From Pseudomonas grimontii (GTDB lineage: Bacteria; Pseudomonadota; Gammaproteobacteria; Pseudomonadales; Pseudomonadaceae), in contig NZ_VFES01000023.1 of the NCBI RefSeq assembly GCF_007858185.1, positions 1-64,000 of the forward strand: a stretch of 64,000 nt of DNA. The letters are read 5' to 3'. The position numbers and the translations under genes were made by a program. The notes beneath the pieces were generated by a model. It had not been told where the DNA came from and did not search any database. It saw nothing but the letters and a program-made list of their open reading frames with translations. This document shows positions 1 through 8,899 of this stretch, one piece after another. Positions within the stretch are counted from its first letter, which is position 1, and each line of letters opens with the position of its first letter.

Positions 1-2205
1 ACTGTGATCCGGCTGCAAGCCGCTCTGCGCCCGACGCATAAACTCATAGCGGTTCAAGGTGATGCTACGCCCCGCCCCACTGTCGCGAATGATGTAGGGC
101 CGTAAAAACACCATCAGGTTGGTCTTGTTCACACTGCGCTTCTCATTGCGAAACAACGCCCCCAACCCCGGAATATCCGACAGCCACGGCACCGCGTCAT
201 TGCTCTGGCTGTAGCCGTCCTGCAACAGCCCGCCCAGCACCATGATCTGCCCGTCGTCCAGCAGGATGCTGGTATCGATCGCGCGCTTGTTGGTCACCGT
301 GCCCGCCGACACCGACGCCCGAGCGTCCACGGTGCTGACCTCTTGGTAGATATCCAGCTTCACCGTGCCACCTTCGGAGATCTGCGGGCGCACATTCAGC
401 TTGAGCCCCACCTCTTCGCGCTGCACGGTCTGGAACGGGTTATTGCTGGTGCCACCGCCACCGGTCACATAACTACCGGTAACGAATGGAATGGTCTGCC
501 CCACGAAAATGCTCGCCGCTTCGTTGTCCAGGGTCAGCAGGTTCGGCGTGGACAGCACGTTGGTACCGCCCTTGCTCTTCAATGCACGGGCCAGGACCTT
601 GAGGTCGAGCACCTTGCCGATCCCCGGAATATCCACGGTGCCATTGACCACGCCGATATTCAGGCCCTTGGGCAGTACGTCGATGCTGGTGGGACTGGCG
701 GGCGTGCCCACGACACCGCTGCCCCCCAGGTTCACCCCGCCGAAGCCGCCTCTGCCCGCCAGGTTGCCGGCCTGCCATTGCACACCGAACTCGGTGGCAT
801 CGTCCTCGCCCACTTCCACGATCAGGCTTTCGATCACCACCTGGGCGCGGCGCTGGTCGAGCATGTCGATCACTTCCCGCAGGTTGCGGTACAGCGGGTC
901 CGGCGCGGAGATCAGCAAGGTGTTAGTGGTGGCGTCGGCCTGGATGGTCACGCCGCCGGCGCTGAACGCGGTGTCCTGCGCGTTGGCGGTGTTGCCGCTG
1001 CCAGTACTGGTGCCAGTGCTGGAGCCGGTAGTTTGCCCGTAGCCCGACTGCACGCCACTGCCGGTGGGCGTGCCACTGCTGTTTTGGGCGTTGCTCGTGC
1101 CCTGGCTGTTCTTGCTATTGCCGCCCATGGCACTGAGCTTGCCACGCGCATCGTCGCTCACGCCGGAATCGCTCTCGCCGGTGAGCAGCCCGCGCAACGA
1201 CTGGGCCAGCTTGGCCGCCTGGGCGTTGCGCAGGTACACCACGTGCATATTGCTGGGGTTGCTCTGGGCATTGTCGAGCTTGTAGATGAGGTTGCGCGCC
1301 AGCTCGGTGCGTTCGGGGCTGCCGGAACGGATGATCACCGAATTGGAGCGCGGGTCGCCGATCACATTGATTTTCTGGGTCTGGTCGGCGCCCTGGGTTT
1401 CCAGCAGTTCGGAGACCATCGCGGCGATGTCCACGGCAATGCCGTTCTGTACCATCACCACGTCGGTGTCGATCGCACTGGGGGTGTCGATGCCATTGAT
1501 GATCTGGGCGACCCGCGCGAGGTTTTCGGCATAGTCGGTGATCACGATGCTGTTGTTGCCGGGGTAGGCGTTGATCGGGTTGTTCGGCGACACGATGGGA
1601 CGCAGCACCGGGATCAGGTTCACCGCGTTTTCATATTGCAGGCGGAAGGTGCGCGTCTGCATGCCGCTGCTGCCGGCGCTGTAGATCGGCCCACCGAGCA
1701 ACTTGGCATCGGCCTCCGGCACCACCTGGGCCACGCCGCCCACATCCACCACGCTGAACCCCTGCATGCGCAGCGCCGCCAGCAGCATGTCGTAGGCCTG
1801 ATGCGCCGGCACCTGGCCTTCGCTGACCAGGGTGAGTTTGCCTTTTACACGCGGGTCCACCAGGAATTGCTGGCCGGTGGCACGCGACAGCGCGCGCACT
1901 ACCGCCTGAATATCGGCATCGACAAAGTTGAGTTGCACCGGCTGGTCACCCAACGGGTTGCGCGCCTTGACGGGCGCCGGGGCCTGGCCACGGGCGCTGT
2001 TGGTCACGGGGTGTTGTACGCGCGGTTTCGGTGCCTCGTCGCGTTGGCGATCCAACAGGGTTTCGCCACTGCGACGGGTGTCGGCCAGAGGCTGACCGAG
2101 TTCGCTGTCCACCAGTAACGGCGTGGTGGACGGGCTGCTGCACGCACTCAGGGCCAGCAACAGCAACGGCGCGGCCTTGCGAAAAGGGAGGACTGACCAC
2201 TTCAT
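1..2205 (-). CDS. gspD: Type II secretion secretin GspD (HxcQ-like liposecretin), 3' end cut by window edge
   Basis: This is the outer-membrane secretin that forms the exit channel of a type II secretion system. About 735 codons are visible and the reading frame runs off the left edge. The start at 2205 gives a lipoprotein signal peptide with a lipobox ending LSAC (Cys22), so the protein is a lipid-anchored secretin, as known for HxcQ of P. aeruginosa. An N0/STN-like domain follows, then repeated secretin N domains with VITDYAENL and VIIRSGSPER stretches, a Gly/Ser/Thr-rich linker near residues 340-390, and the conserved secretin core (VPWLSDIPGLGALF). The start overlaps the end of gspM by 4 bp. 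Gene order and the lipobox favour Hxc over Xcp. Confidence 0.95.
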   Translation of the reverse strand, partial: MKWSVLPFRKAAPLLLLALSACSSPSTTPLLVDSELGQPLADTRRSGETLLDRQRDEAPKPRVQHPVTNSARGQAPAPVKARNPLGDQPVQLNFVDADIQAVVRALSRATGQQFLVDPRVKGKLTLVSEGQVPAHQAYDMLLAALRMQGFSVVDVGGVAQVVPEADAKLLGGPIYSAGSSGMQTRTFRLQYENAVNLIPVLRPIVSPNNPINAYPGNNSIVITDYAENLARVAQIINGIDTPSAIDTDVVMVQNGIAVDIAAMVSELLETQGADQTQKINVIGDPRSNSVIIRSGSPERTELARNLIYKLDNAQSNPSNMHVVYLRNAQAAKLAQSLRGLLTGESDSGVSDDARGKLSAMGGNSKNSQGTSNAQNSSGTPTGSGVQSGYGQTTGSSTGTSTGSGNTANAQDTAFSAGGVTIQADATTNTLLISAPDPLYRNLREVIDMLDQRRAQVVIESLIVEVGEDDATEFGVQWQAGNLAGRGGFGGVNLGGSGVVGTPASPTSIDVLPKGLNIGVVNGTVDIPGIGKVLDLKVLARALKSKGGTNVLSTPNLLTLDNEAASIFVGQTIPFVTGSYVTGGGGTSNNPFQTVQREEVGLKLNVRPQISEGGTVKLDIYQEVSTVDARASVSAGTVTNKRAIDTSILLDDGQIMVLGGLLQDGYSQSNDAVPWLSDIPGLGALFRNEKRSVNKTNLMVFLRPYIIRDSGAGRSITLNRYEFMRRAQSGLQPDHS

Positions 2206-2714
2206 GAAGCTTCCTTAGCGCCAAGCGCCTGATCCATGCGAACGGTCCCGGACACAGTGCCGGCCGAGTTATCGACGGCATTCGCAGCACGTTGCAAACG
2301 CGCCTCGGACACCTCCAGGGAAAATGAACGGGGATTGCCCAGCAGCCAGCCCACCACGGCGTCGGCCGGGGCGTTGTCGAAGGTCAGGCGCCAACCGCCG
2401 GCCTCCAGCGCCTGCACCTGGTAATGCCCTTGCAGGCCGGCCCCCTCCAGGGCCTGGCGCAAAACGGCTTCGTCAGCCTGGCGAGGCGCGGCGACATCCT
2501 GCAACATCACCTGCAAGGCTTCGGCCTGGGCGCGCAGCTTGGGGGTTTCGGCCTGCCAGTAAGCGATCTTTTTCAACGCCGGCTGCACCAGCACCAGCCA
2601 GGTCAGCAGGCTTGCCAACACCAGTCCGGCGCCGATCAGCAGGCGTTTCTCGCGCAGGGCCAGGCCCCCCCAGAACACCTGCGCCTGGGTGCGCAGGCGC
2701 AGCCACCTATTCAT
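2202..2714 (-). CDS. gspM: Type II secretion inner-membrane protein GspM (HxcZ-like)
   Basis: A 170-residue bitopic inner-membrane protein of the type II secretion platform, where GspM partners GspL. It has a short cytoplasmic N-terminus, one membrane segment at about residues 25-45 (IGAGLVLASLLTWLVLV) and a periplasmic coiled-coil/ferredoxin-like domain. The start at 2714 (MNRWLRLRTQ) was chosen because the longer frame to 2879 reads through gspL in low-complexity Arg/Pro sequence. The gene overlaps gspL by 8 bp and gspD by 4 bp, so translation is probably coupled. Confidence 0.88.
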   Translation of the reverse strand: MNRWLRLRTQAQVFWGGLALREKRLLIGAGLVLASLLTWLVLVQPALKKIAYWQAETPKLRAQAEALQVMLQDVAAPRQADEAVLRQALEGAGLQGHYQVQALEAGGWRLTFDNAPADAVVGWLLGNPRSFSLEVSEARLQRAANAVDNSAGTVSGTVRMDQALGAKEAS

Positions 2715-3777
2715 CGCCGGCCTCCGGTTTTTCCGTGGCCTGCGCCGGGCCGATGCTCCAGCCATGCTCGTCGCGCGTGGCGGCAAAACCGGCCTGGGCC
2801 AACGCCGCCTGCCACTCGCCCTCGGCCGCCGGGTTACGGCTGTCGGCCAGTAATCCCAGGTGCAAGATGCCCTGCTCAAAGTTCAGGTTGTCGACACTGC
2901 CCACCATAAAGGGCAGGTTGCTGCCCGCCAGTTGCAGCAGGCTGCTGAAGCGTTGACCCGAATCGGCGGCCGCGCCGCTCTGGCGCGCGGCCAATTGTTG
3001 ACGGGCCTGCTGCAAGGGGTTGAGCACCACCGGCAGTTCAGGAAACGCCTGGCGCACCTGTTGGCTCATCAACGCCTTGAGCCGTTGGCCTTCGTCCACC
3101 TGGCGGGCGGCGTAGAGGTTGAGGCCGACGGTCCAGATGGCGGTGGCCAGCGCGATACAAGCCAGCGCCCTGCCCCATCCAACGCCAGACGCTTGGCTGA
3201 CGCGCGCGTGCAAGCCCCAGGCCGGCACCGCACCGCTCCAACGCTGCGCCGCCGCCACCAGCGGCACATCGAGCGCCTGCAACCCCAGCGGGTGCACAGC
3301 GCCTTGTTGCAGGCTGTCACGCGTCAACAGATAGCCGTCGTCCAGCGCCGCAGCCCCCACCGGCAAGGCATAGGGCGCCGGGTACAGGCCGCGCAGCTTG
3401 AGCTGCACCTGCGCCAATACCTGGCCCAGCTGCTCCAGCCCGGCCTTGGGCACCCAGCCCACCTGCACACGCCCATCGCTTTCGCGCGGGCCGTGGGCCA
3501 CCTGCATCTGTTCCACTGGCCCGAGGATCAGCGCCTGGGCCGCACAGGCCACCGCCGCCTGGTTTTTTGCCGCGGGCAATGGCGGCAGCTCCAGGCTGGT
3601 GAGCAGGCTGTCACGCGGATGCAGAAAACACTCCACCGCCTGCCGGCGCTTCCCCAATTGCGCCAGGCTTTCCTGCCCTTCGGACACCACCACGCCACGC
3701 TCGATCCAGGCAAATTTCACCTGGCTTTGCGCGCTGAGCTGATCCAGCGGCGGCAAGGCAATGCGCAAGCGTTTCAT
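2707..3777 (-). CDS. gspL: Type II secretion protein GspL (HxcY-like)
   Basis: A 356-residue GspL family protein. GspL links the cytoplasmic ATPase GspE to GspM at the inner membrane. The N-terminal two thirds is the cytoplasmic actin-like domain (LDQLSAQSQVKFAWIE, then LLTSLELPPLPAAKNQAAVACAAQ). A membrane segment lies near residues 205-225 (ALACIALATAIWTVGLNLYA) and a periplasmic C-terminal domain follows. It overlaps gspK by 4 bp (ATGA) upstream and gspM by 8 bp downstream, inside a tightly packed K-L-M-D run. Overall sequence conservation in this family is low, so the call rests on topology and position as well as motifs. Confidence 0.9.
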   Translation of the reverse strand: MKRLRIALPPLDQLSAQSQVKFAWIERGVVVSEGQESLAQLGKRRQAVECFLHPRDSLLTSLELPPLPAAKNQAAVACAAQALILGPVEQMQVAHGPRESDGRVQVGWVPKAGLEQLGQVLAQVQLKLRGLYPAPYALPVGAAALDDGYLLTRDSLQQGAVHPLGLQALDVPLVAAAQRWSGAVPAWGLHARVSQASGVGWGRALACIALATAIWTVGLNLYAARQVDEGQRLKALMSQQVRQAFPELPVVLNPLQQARQQLAARQSGAAADSGQRFSSLLQLAGSNLPFMVGSVDNLNFEQGILHLGLLADSRNPAAEGEWQAALAQAGFAATRDEHGWSIGPAQATEKPEAGDE

Positions 3778-4652
3778 ACGCCCACCCGCGACCAGATCAC
3801 CTTGGGTTCACGGTCTTCGGGGCGATGCAACAATGCGTCGATTGTCACCCGACGGCGCTCGCGCCGCGCCTGGCCCTGCAGGCGAAACCACTCGCTGGTA
3901 ATGCCCACCTGCACCGATTCCAACTCGACCTGGGGCAAGTGCAGGCGGTTGACGAAATCCCCACGGTTGATAAACCAATGCCCATTGTCGCGCTCGGCCA
4001 CCAGCCCATGGGCCTGGGACAGGCTGAGCTGCGGCACCACCGCGCTGAGTACTTCGGCACTCGCGGTGTTGCCGTTGACCCAGGTATTGCCGGGCAGCAC
4101 GCTGACGTACGCCTGCAGGTGCTGCAACACCTCCGGGGTCAGGCCTTCGAGGCCACTGAGGTCGTCGAGGCTGCGCAGCATCGGGTATTTGGCGGGCAAC
4201 CCGTTCTGTTCGTAGGAAGCAATCACCCGCTGGCTGATGCGCCGGCTCACGGCCGGGGCCACGCCCAGGGTGCGGCACAGGCGCTCGAAGCTCTGCAATT
4301 GCTCGGCATCGGGCTGTTGGCGGTTGACCAGGTTGCGCAGGTTGAACTTGCCCTGCTCATCGTCAATCCGCCCCTCGAACACGCCGGCCTGGGCCCGTGC
4401 CCAGGGCTGGTCAAGGCGCGTCAGCACATCCTTCTGGCGCGCCTCCCAGAGCATCTGCCGGCTGCGTTCAAGGCCAGCCTGCAACAGCCATTGGCCCTGC
4501 ACGCGCAACTGTTCGGCTTCCAGGCTGCGGGTGAATACGGTCTGGCGCGTGAGCATGCCGCCGGCGATCACCGCCACCACCGCCGCGATCAGCAAGGCGC
4601 TGATAATCGCCATGCCGCGCTGCTTCGCCGCTGGGGGCGAATACCGTTTCAT
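3774..4652 (-). CDS. gspK: Minor pseudopilin GspK (HxcX-like)
   Basis: A 292-residue minor pseudopilin that caps the tip of the type II pseudopilus. The short basic leader ends at G with the hydrophobic helix MAIISALLIAAVVAVIAGG. It lacks the Glu at position +5 found in the other pseudopilins, which is typical of GspK. The large globular domain includes the helix-hairpin region ('DDLSGLEGLTPEVLQHLQAYVSVLP' split around residues 160-185). The length is normal for the family. It lies 8 bp after gspG and overlaps gspL by 4 bp. Confidence 0.93.
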   Translation of the reverse strand: MKRYSPPAAKQRGMAIISALLIAAVVAVIAGGMLTRQTVFTRSLEAEQLRVQGQWLLQAGLERSRQMLWEARQKDVLTRLDQPWARAQAGVFEGRIDDEQGKFNLRNLVNRQQPDAEQLQSFERLCRTLGVAPAVSRRISQRVIASYEQNGLPAKYPMLRSLDDLSGLEGLTPEVLQHLQAYVSVLPGNTWVNGNTASAEVLSAVVPQLSLSQAHGLVAERDNGHWFINRGDFVNRLHLPQVELESVQVGITSEWFRLQGQARRERRRVTIDALLHRPEDREPKVIWSRVGV

Positions 4653-4660
4653 GGCGCGCC

Positions 4661-5110
4661 TTACAACTGCCAGGAGCCGATATCGGCATTGACGCCATCG
4701 CCATCCGGTTGGCCATCGGCGCCCAGGGAGAACACATCGACCTCACCGTTGGCGCCCGGATTGAGGTAGTGATAAGGGTGGCCCCAGGGGTCGTTGGGCA
4801 AGCGCTCGAGGTAGGCGCGCCAGTTGCTGTTCTTGGCATCCGCCGGGCGCTCCACCAGCACTTTCAGGCCTTGGTTCATGCTCGGGTAAGTGCCGTGGTC
4901 GAGGCGATACAGCTTCAACGCCTGCATCAACCCGCCGATGTCCTGTTTCGCGGCGGTGGCCCGCGCCTGGTCCGGGCGATCGAGGACCTTGGGGACCACC
5001 ATCGCGGCGAGGATCCCGAGGATGACCACCACCACCATGATCTCGATCAAGGTGAAGCCACGCTGGCCGCGAGGGCCTGGCAATGGGGATGTTAGGCGCG
5101 CGATATCCAT
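4661..5110 (-). CDS. gspG: Major pseudopilin GspG (HxcT-like)
   Basis: The major pseudopilin, 149 residues. The start at 5110 (MDIARLTSPL) was chosen over the longer frame from 5212 because it is preceded by AAGGAATGTCGAG and leaves a short basic leader. The prepilin peptidase site is QRG|FTLIEIMVVVVILG with Glu+5. The rest shows the classical GspG hallmarks: LYRLDHGTYPS, NDPWGHPYHYLNPG and an Asp-rich C-terminal calcium site region (GADGQPDGDGVNADIGSW). It is the first gene of the leftward gspGKLMD run and is divergent from gspI. Confidence 0.96.
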   Translation of the reverse strand: MDIARLTSPLPGPRGQRGFTLIEIMVVVVILGILAAMVVPKVLDRPDQARATAAKQDIGGLMQALKLYRLDHGTYPSMNQGLKVLVERPADAKNSNWRAYLERLPNDPWGHPYHYLNPGANGEVDVFSLGADGQPDGDGVNADIGSWQL

Positions 5111-5258
5111 CTCGACATTCCTTGGCTTGGGTACATTTCGTGGCGCAGTGTTGCAAGAACACATGTCAGTCGTATTGAAAATCCTCGGGAGTTTCGGTCG
5201 CCAATCGGTCAACTGCCGGCGCTAGTCTGCGGGCCTGTTTCCCGGCTTTGAGAACGCC

Positions 5259-5624
5259 ATGTACGGCCGTCGCAAGGAGCAAGGTTTTACCCTGATCGAG
5301 GTGCTCGTGGCGCTGGCGATCATCGCCGTGGCGATGGCCGCCGCCATCCGCGTGGCCGGGTTGATGACCCAGAGCAACGGCTTGCTGCGGGACAAATCCA
5401 TGGCATTGCTGGCGGCGCAGAGTCGCTTGGCGGAGTTACGCCTGGAGGGGCATTTGCGCGACGGCACAAAGACCTTCAGCTGTGACCAGGGGCGCTTGAA
5501 ACTGCGATGTGAGCAGACCATCAGTCGCGATGGCCGCCTGTTTCAAGTCAACGTGCAGGTGCTCGACGCCAGCCACGAGGCGCCGCCGCTGGCCCGCGTG
5601 GAGACACAGGTCAGGGCCGAGTGA
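5259..5624 (+). CDS. gspI: Minor pseudopilin GspI (HxcV-like)
   Basis: A 121-residue minor pseudopilin with the prepilin site EQG|FTLIEVLVALAIIAVA, followed by the GspI family features (LAAQSRLAELRLEG near residues 50-63). It is transcribed rightward alone, divergent from gspG. Its last 14 bp overlap the convergent 3' end of gspC. GspI nucleates the K-I-J tip complex of the pseudopilus. Confidence 0.92.
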   Translation: MYGRRKEQGFTLIEVLVALAIIAVAMAAAIRVAGLMTQSNGLLRDKSMALLAAQSRLAELRLEGHLRDGTKTFSCDQGRLKLRCEQTISRDGRLFQVNVQVLDASHEAPPLARVETQVRAE

Positions 5625-6042
5625 GCCTTGGCAAGGCGGGCCCATCCGGCAACTTGTCGAGGTTGACGCGCAGCTTCTCGCCGCCGCGCTCTATCTCGAC
5701 CCCATCGCCTTCGATGGCCGTGAGCCGCACACCTGGGCTGAGGCGCTCGCCCAACAGGAAACTGCGTGGCGGGCCGTCGTTGAGACTGAGGATCGCCACC
5801 GCACCGCGCGCCCCGGCCAGCACGCCAGAGACCTTGACCTGCAACGCCGTCGGCGCATTGGAAAACCATTGCAGCGCCGGGTTATCGCTGCGGGCGGCCA
5901 GCACCTGGGGCGCGGCCTGGGGCGTATGGGACTCAGCGGGTGTCAGCAGCAGCGGCGTCCAGATCACCACACCGGCCAACGCCGCCAGCAACGCCACGAT
6001 TTGCACGGCGTGGGCCGGTGAGAAACGCGGGATAAATGCCAT
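5611..6042 (-). CDS. gspC: Short type II secretion protein GspC (HxcP-like)
   Basis: A 143-residue GspC family protein that couples the inner-membrane platform to the secretin. The start at 6042 was chosen because AGGAGG sits 7 bp upstream; the frame extends to 6066 without such a site. It has an N-terminal membrane segment at about residues 13-33, a Pro/Ala linker and one homology-region (HR) domain (LKVSGVLAG style: VKVSGVLAGARGAVAILSL). There is no C-terminal PDZ or coiled-coil domain, so it is shorter than XcpP. It overlaps gspI tail-to-tail by 14 bp. Confidence 0.85.
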   Translation of the reverse strand: MAFIPRFSPAHAVQIVALLAALAGVVIWTPLLLTPAESHTPQAAPQVLAARSDNPALQWFSNAPTALQVKVSGVLAGARGAVAILSLNDGPPRSFLLGERLSPGVRLTAIEGDGVEIERGGEKLRVNLDKLPDGPALPRLTRP

Positions 6043-6135
6043 GGTAAGGACCTCCTGTTTGTCCATGGCACCAGCCTACAGGCCAATTCGCACGTTTTTA
6101 TTTCACAAGCTCACCAGCTTTTGAGGCGCCTACCG

Positions 6136-6588
6136 ATGAAACAGCAAGGCTTCACCCTGATCGAGTTGATGGTGGTGCTGGTGATCATCGGCATCGCCAG
6201 CGCCGCCATCAGCCTGACCATCAAGCCCGACCCGCTGCAGCTGTTGCGCAAGGACGCCGAGCGCCTGAGCCAACTGCTGCAAGTGGCCCAGGCCGAAGCC
6301 CGTGCGGACGGCCGCCCGATCACCTGGCGCGCCGACGCCAAGGGCTTTCGCTTCAACCGCCGCAACGACGCAGGCAACGGCGTGGAAGCGTTCCAGGGCG
6401 ATACCCAACTGCGCCCACGTCTATGGGAAAGCACGCCGATGCAGATCAACATCGAACCCCGGCAAACCCTGGTGCTCGACGCCGAATGGATCACCCCGCC
6501 GGTGCGGATCGTGCTGTCCGACGGCCAACACAGCCTCAGCCTGCAACGCGACGCCGCCGGCTTGATGCGCGTGGTGAGCCAGCCATGA
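6136..6588 (+). CDS. gspH: Minor pseudopilin GspH (HxcU-like)
   Basis: A 150-residue minor pseudopilin. The ATG at 6136 gives a short leader MKQQG|FTLIELMVVLVIIGIASAA with Glu+5; an in-frame TTG at 6121 is less likely. The body matches GspH/FimT-like folds (LRKDAERLSQLLQVAQAEARADGRPI). It overlaps gspJ by 4 bp (ATGA), so the two are probably translated together. Confidence 0.92.
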   Translation: MKQQGFTLIELMVVLVIIGIASAAISLTIKPDPLQLLRKDAERLSQLLQVAQAEARADGRPITWRADAKGFRFNRRNDAGNGVEAFQGDTQLRPRLWESTPMQINIEPRQTLVLDAEWITPPVRIVLSDGQHSLSLQRDAAGLMRVVSQP

Positions 6589-7196
6589 ACCGATCCGAGC
6601 AAGGTTTCACCCTGATCGAAGTGATGGTGGCAATCATGCTCATGGCCGTGGTCAGCGTGATCGCCTGGCGCGGGCTGGACAGCGTCACCCGCGCCGACCA
6701 GCACCTGCAGGCAAGCAGCGAACAGACCGAAGTGCTGCTGCGCGCGCTGAACCAGATGCAACGTGACATCAGCCTGCGCGCCAGCGTCGAACTGAACGCC
6801 CCGGACCCCGCAAAGAACAGTGCGGAAAAAGTCGATGGGCTGGCGGCGGTGACGGTGCGCAGTTCCGACAGCAAGGGATTTCGGCTGGACATCATTCGCA
6901 GCGCACCCGTCGCCGGGGATGGCCTGCAACGGGTGCGCTGGTGGCTCAAGGGCGACAGTTTGTATCGCGCTGCCGCACCCGCGCGCGACCGCTATCCGCT
7001 GCCGGCGGCGAAGGACGGGGTGGTGGTGTTGAGCGGGGTCAGTGACCTGCAGGTGCGCGTGTGGGAGGCGGATAAGGGCTGGCGGCAATTGAGCGGGAAT
7101 CGGCGCGAGGATCCGTTGGGGCTGGAGATCAGTTTGGTGCGGGAGACGCCACAGGGAGTGGAGAAGTATCGGCAGGTGGTGGGGCCACTGAGATAG
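6585..7196 (+). CDS. gspJ: Minor pseudopilin GspJ (HxcW-like)
   Basis: A 203-residue GspJ family minor pseudopilin, part of the K-I-J tip complex. It has the prepilin site EQG|FTLIEVMVAIMLMAVVSV and the family stretch LNQMQRDISLRA. It starts on the ATGA overlap with gspH; a longer frame from 6423 only reads through gspH. A long palindrome (7239-7332) follows the gene, and the leftward vreR ends 58 bp beyond it. Confidence 0.92.
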   Translation: MNRSEQGFTLIEVMVAIMLMAVVSVIAWRGLDSVTRADQHLQASSEQTEVLLRALNQMQRDISLRASVELNAPDPAKNSAEKVDGLAAVTVRSSDSKGFRLDIIRSAPVAGDGLQRVRWWLKGDSLYRAAAPARDRYPLPAAKDGVVVLSGVSDLQVRVWEADKGWRQLSGNRREDPLGLEISLVRETPQGVEKYRQVVGPLR

Positions 7197-7238
7197 CCGT
7201 CCCCAACACGCGCCTATCACGTAGATACCGTCTGCCCC

Positions 7239-7332
7239 GCAGCTGTCGAGCGCAAGCGAGGCTGCGTCGGGCGCGCTGCCGATTTAAGCTCGAGTCGCGC
7301 CCGACGCAGCCTCGCTTGCGCTCGGCAGCTGC
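7239..7332. repeat. Long palindrome, 37-bp arms, GCAGCTGTCGAG family
   Basis: Arms 7239-7275 and 7296-7332 are inverted copies with a single mismatch around a 20-bp loop. The same outer sequence (GCAGCTGTCGAGC ... GCGAGGCTGCGT) recurs at 46605-46686 and 46838-46919. It lies between the convergent gspJ and vreR genes, where it could stop transcription from both sides. No T-tract follows, so it is called a repeat and not a terminator. Confidence 0.85.
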
Positions 7333-7389
7333 TACGGATTTGCGCGGTGTTATCTATCCGTTATCACATTGAAATGTCGGCAGGTATCT

Positions 7390-8316
7390 CTAACTCAACA
7401 ACACCACCCCACCCGGCAGTTGCGTGCATTTGGCGCCATACGCATCCCGAATCAACAACGCCACCCCCGCCAACTGCTGCAGGCTGAACCGTGCCTGTAC
7501 GCGCCGTTGGCCGAGTTCCTTGTTGAGCAGCACCAGCATTCCCGGCCGATAGCGGTTGATCTCGTCCACCACCGTGGCCAGGGTAGCGTTGTTGAAAACC
7601 AGGACCTGTTCGCGCCAGGCCATCACCGCCTGGGTATCCACCACCACCGGCTCACCCATGCCGGCCACGCCGTAGGTCAGTTGCCGGCCGCTCTCCAGCC
7701 GCACGCTGCGCCCGGCAACGTCCACCGACAACCACCCCTCGATACAGGTCACGCACACCGTGCGGTCGGTGTTGCGCAGATTGAAACGTGCCTGCGCCGC
7801 GCTCACCGAGCCCTCGCCCGCCAGCATCTTGAGTGGCTGTGCGGAATGGGCGATCACTTCGACTTCGCCTTCGAGCAATTCAAGCCCCTGCCCCACTCGG
7901 CTCACGCGCGTCTGGGTATTGAGCTCCAGGCTTACCCCGCCGCTTAGCAGCACCTGGCGCTGTTCGCCGACTTCGGTGCGATAGTCCGCCGTCAGGCCGG
8001 CAAAACCGCCAGGGGAGCCAACGTGCACCATGACCACGGCTGCCGACGCGGCAATTGCACCGCCCAGGAATGCACGGCGTCCAAAGCTGCGCGGTTGCGA
8101 GACTGAATCGAGGGCCGGGGCCAGTTGCTGCCACAGCACCTTGGCCTGCTCGAACGCCTGGGCGTGCTCGGGGCTTTGGGCGCACCACGCTTTGAGCGCC
8201 TTGGCATCGGCCACGGTGGCGCGGCCCGAGGTCAGCAGGACCAGCCAGTCTCGGGCTTCATCGTGCAGGGGGCTGGCGGCGGAGTGCCGGGGGGCACAGA
8301 GGCTAAAAATGTTCAA
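7390..8316 (-). CDS. vreR: FecR-family anti-sigma regulator, VreR-like
   Basis: A FecR-type anti-sigma factor of about 308 residues. It is expected to hold the adjacent ECF sigma factor at the inner membrane until a periplasmic signal arrives. The N-terminal FecR domain shows the usual ARDWLVLLTSGRA and LKAWCAQSPEHAQAFEQAKVLW stretches. One membrane segment follows an Arg-Arg pair (RRAFLGGAIAASAAVVMV, about residues 80-97), then the periplasmic FecR domain (LSGGVSLELNTQTRVS). The only early in-frame start seen is TTG at 8316, with a weak ribosome site, so the start is uncertain. It follows the sigma gene by 37 bp. Position next to hxc genes and the order A-I-R match vreAIR. Confidence 0.88.
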   Translation of the reverse strand: MNIFSLCAPRHSAASPLHDEARDWLVLLTSGRATVADAKALKAWCAQSPEHAQAFEQAKVLWQQLAPALDSVSQPRSFGRRAFLGGAIAASAAVVMVHVGSPGGFAGLTADYRTEVGEQRQVLLSGGVSLELNTQTRVSRVGQGLELLEGEVEVIAHSAQPLKMLAGEGSVSAAQARFNLRNTDRTVCVTCIEGWLSVDVAGRSVRLESGRQLTYGVAGMGEPVVVDTQAVMAWREQVLVFNNATLATVVDEINRYRPGMLVLLNKELGQRRVQARFSLQQLAGVALLIRDAYGAKCTQLPGGVVLLS

Positions 8317-8353
8317 GCGCGCAAATACTCACGGATTTATCAGGGACTCAACT

Positions 8354-8899
8354 CTAAGACGGTTTTCCGGCCCCGGGACCGAACCGCTGAATCACTTTTC
8401 TTTCCAGGCGCTTGGCACAGTGGCCCAGGGCGGCCTTGATTTCCTTCTCGACCATGCGCGTGGAAATGCCGAAACGCTGGGAGATTTCCAGGTGTGGCGC
8501 CTCTTCCAGACGTGCGGCGATGAGGATCTTGCGGCGACGTGCCGGCAGTTCGTAGAGGGCCTTGACCAGGGACTGGATTTCTTTCTGGCCGCCCACCACC
8601 CGTGACGGGTCCTGGGCTTCGTCGGCGCTTTGCAGCAGTTCTTCGACCTCGCTGCCGGTGAGCAGGCGCGCGTCGGCCTGACGGCGGTCGGCGGCGATGT
8701 TCAAGGCCATGCGGTACAGGTAGGCATTGGGTTGCGCCAGGTTGGGCGGCACTTCCATGCGATCGACCCGCAGGTAAGTTTCGTGCAGGACATCGTTGGC
8801 CAGGTCCTCTGAACCCAGGCGCTTGCGCAAACGCACCTTGAAGTCCTCGTAGGACGCCAGGAACAAGCTGACCATCGTGCTTTGCCCGGTATTTTTCAT
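8354..8899 (-). CDS. vreI: ECF sigma factor (FecI-like), VreI-like
   Basis: A 181-residue extracytoplasmic-function sigma factor. Region 2 (SEDLANDVLHETYLRV, NAYLYRMALNIAADRRQ) and region 4 (LYELPARRRKILIAARLEE, EISQRFGISTRMVEKEI) are both clear. The start at 8899 forms an ATGA overlap with the stop of vreA and has a GGAGCCTGGGGCGG ribosome-binding region; the frame extends to 8929 but that start has no better site. In P. aeruginosa VreI directs RNA polymerase to hxc and secreted-protein genes; the same target here is an inference from position. Confidence 0.9.
   Translation of the reverse strand: MKNTGQSTMVSLFLASYEDFKVRLRKRLGSEDLANDVLHETYLRVDRMEVPPNLAQPNAYLYRMALNIAADRRQADARLLTGSEVEELLQSADEAQDPSRVVGGQKEIQSLVKALYELPARRRKILIAARLEEAPHLEISQRFGISTRMVEKEIKAALGHCAKRLERKVIQRFGPGAGKPS

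Noticed and set aside
343..2118. 591-codon open frame on the + strand
   Set aside because: It is antisense to gspD, His/Gly/Ala-rich and matches no fold; a shadow of the GC-rich secretin gene.
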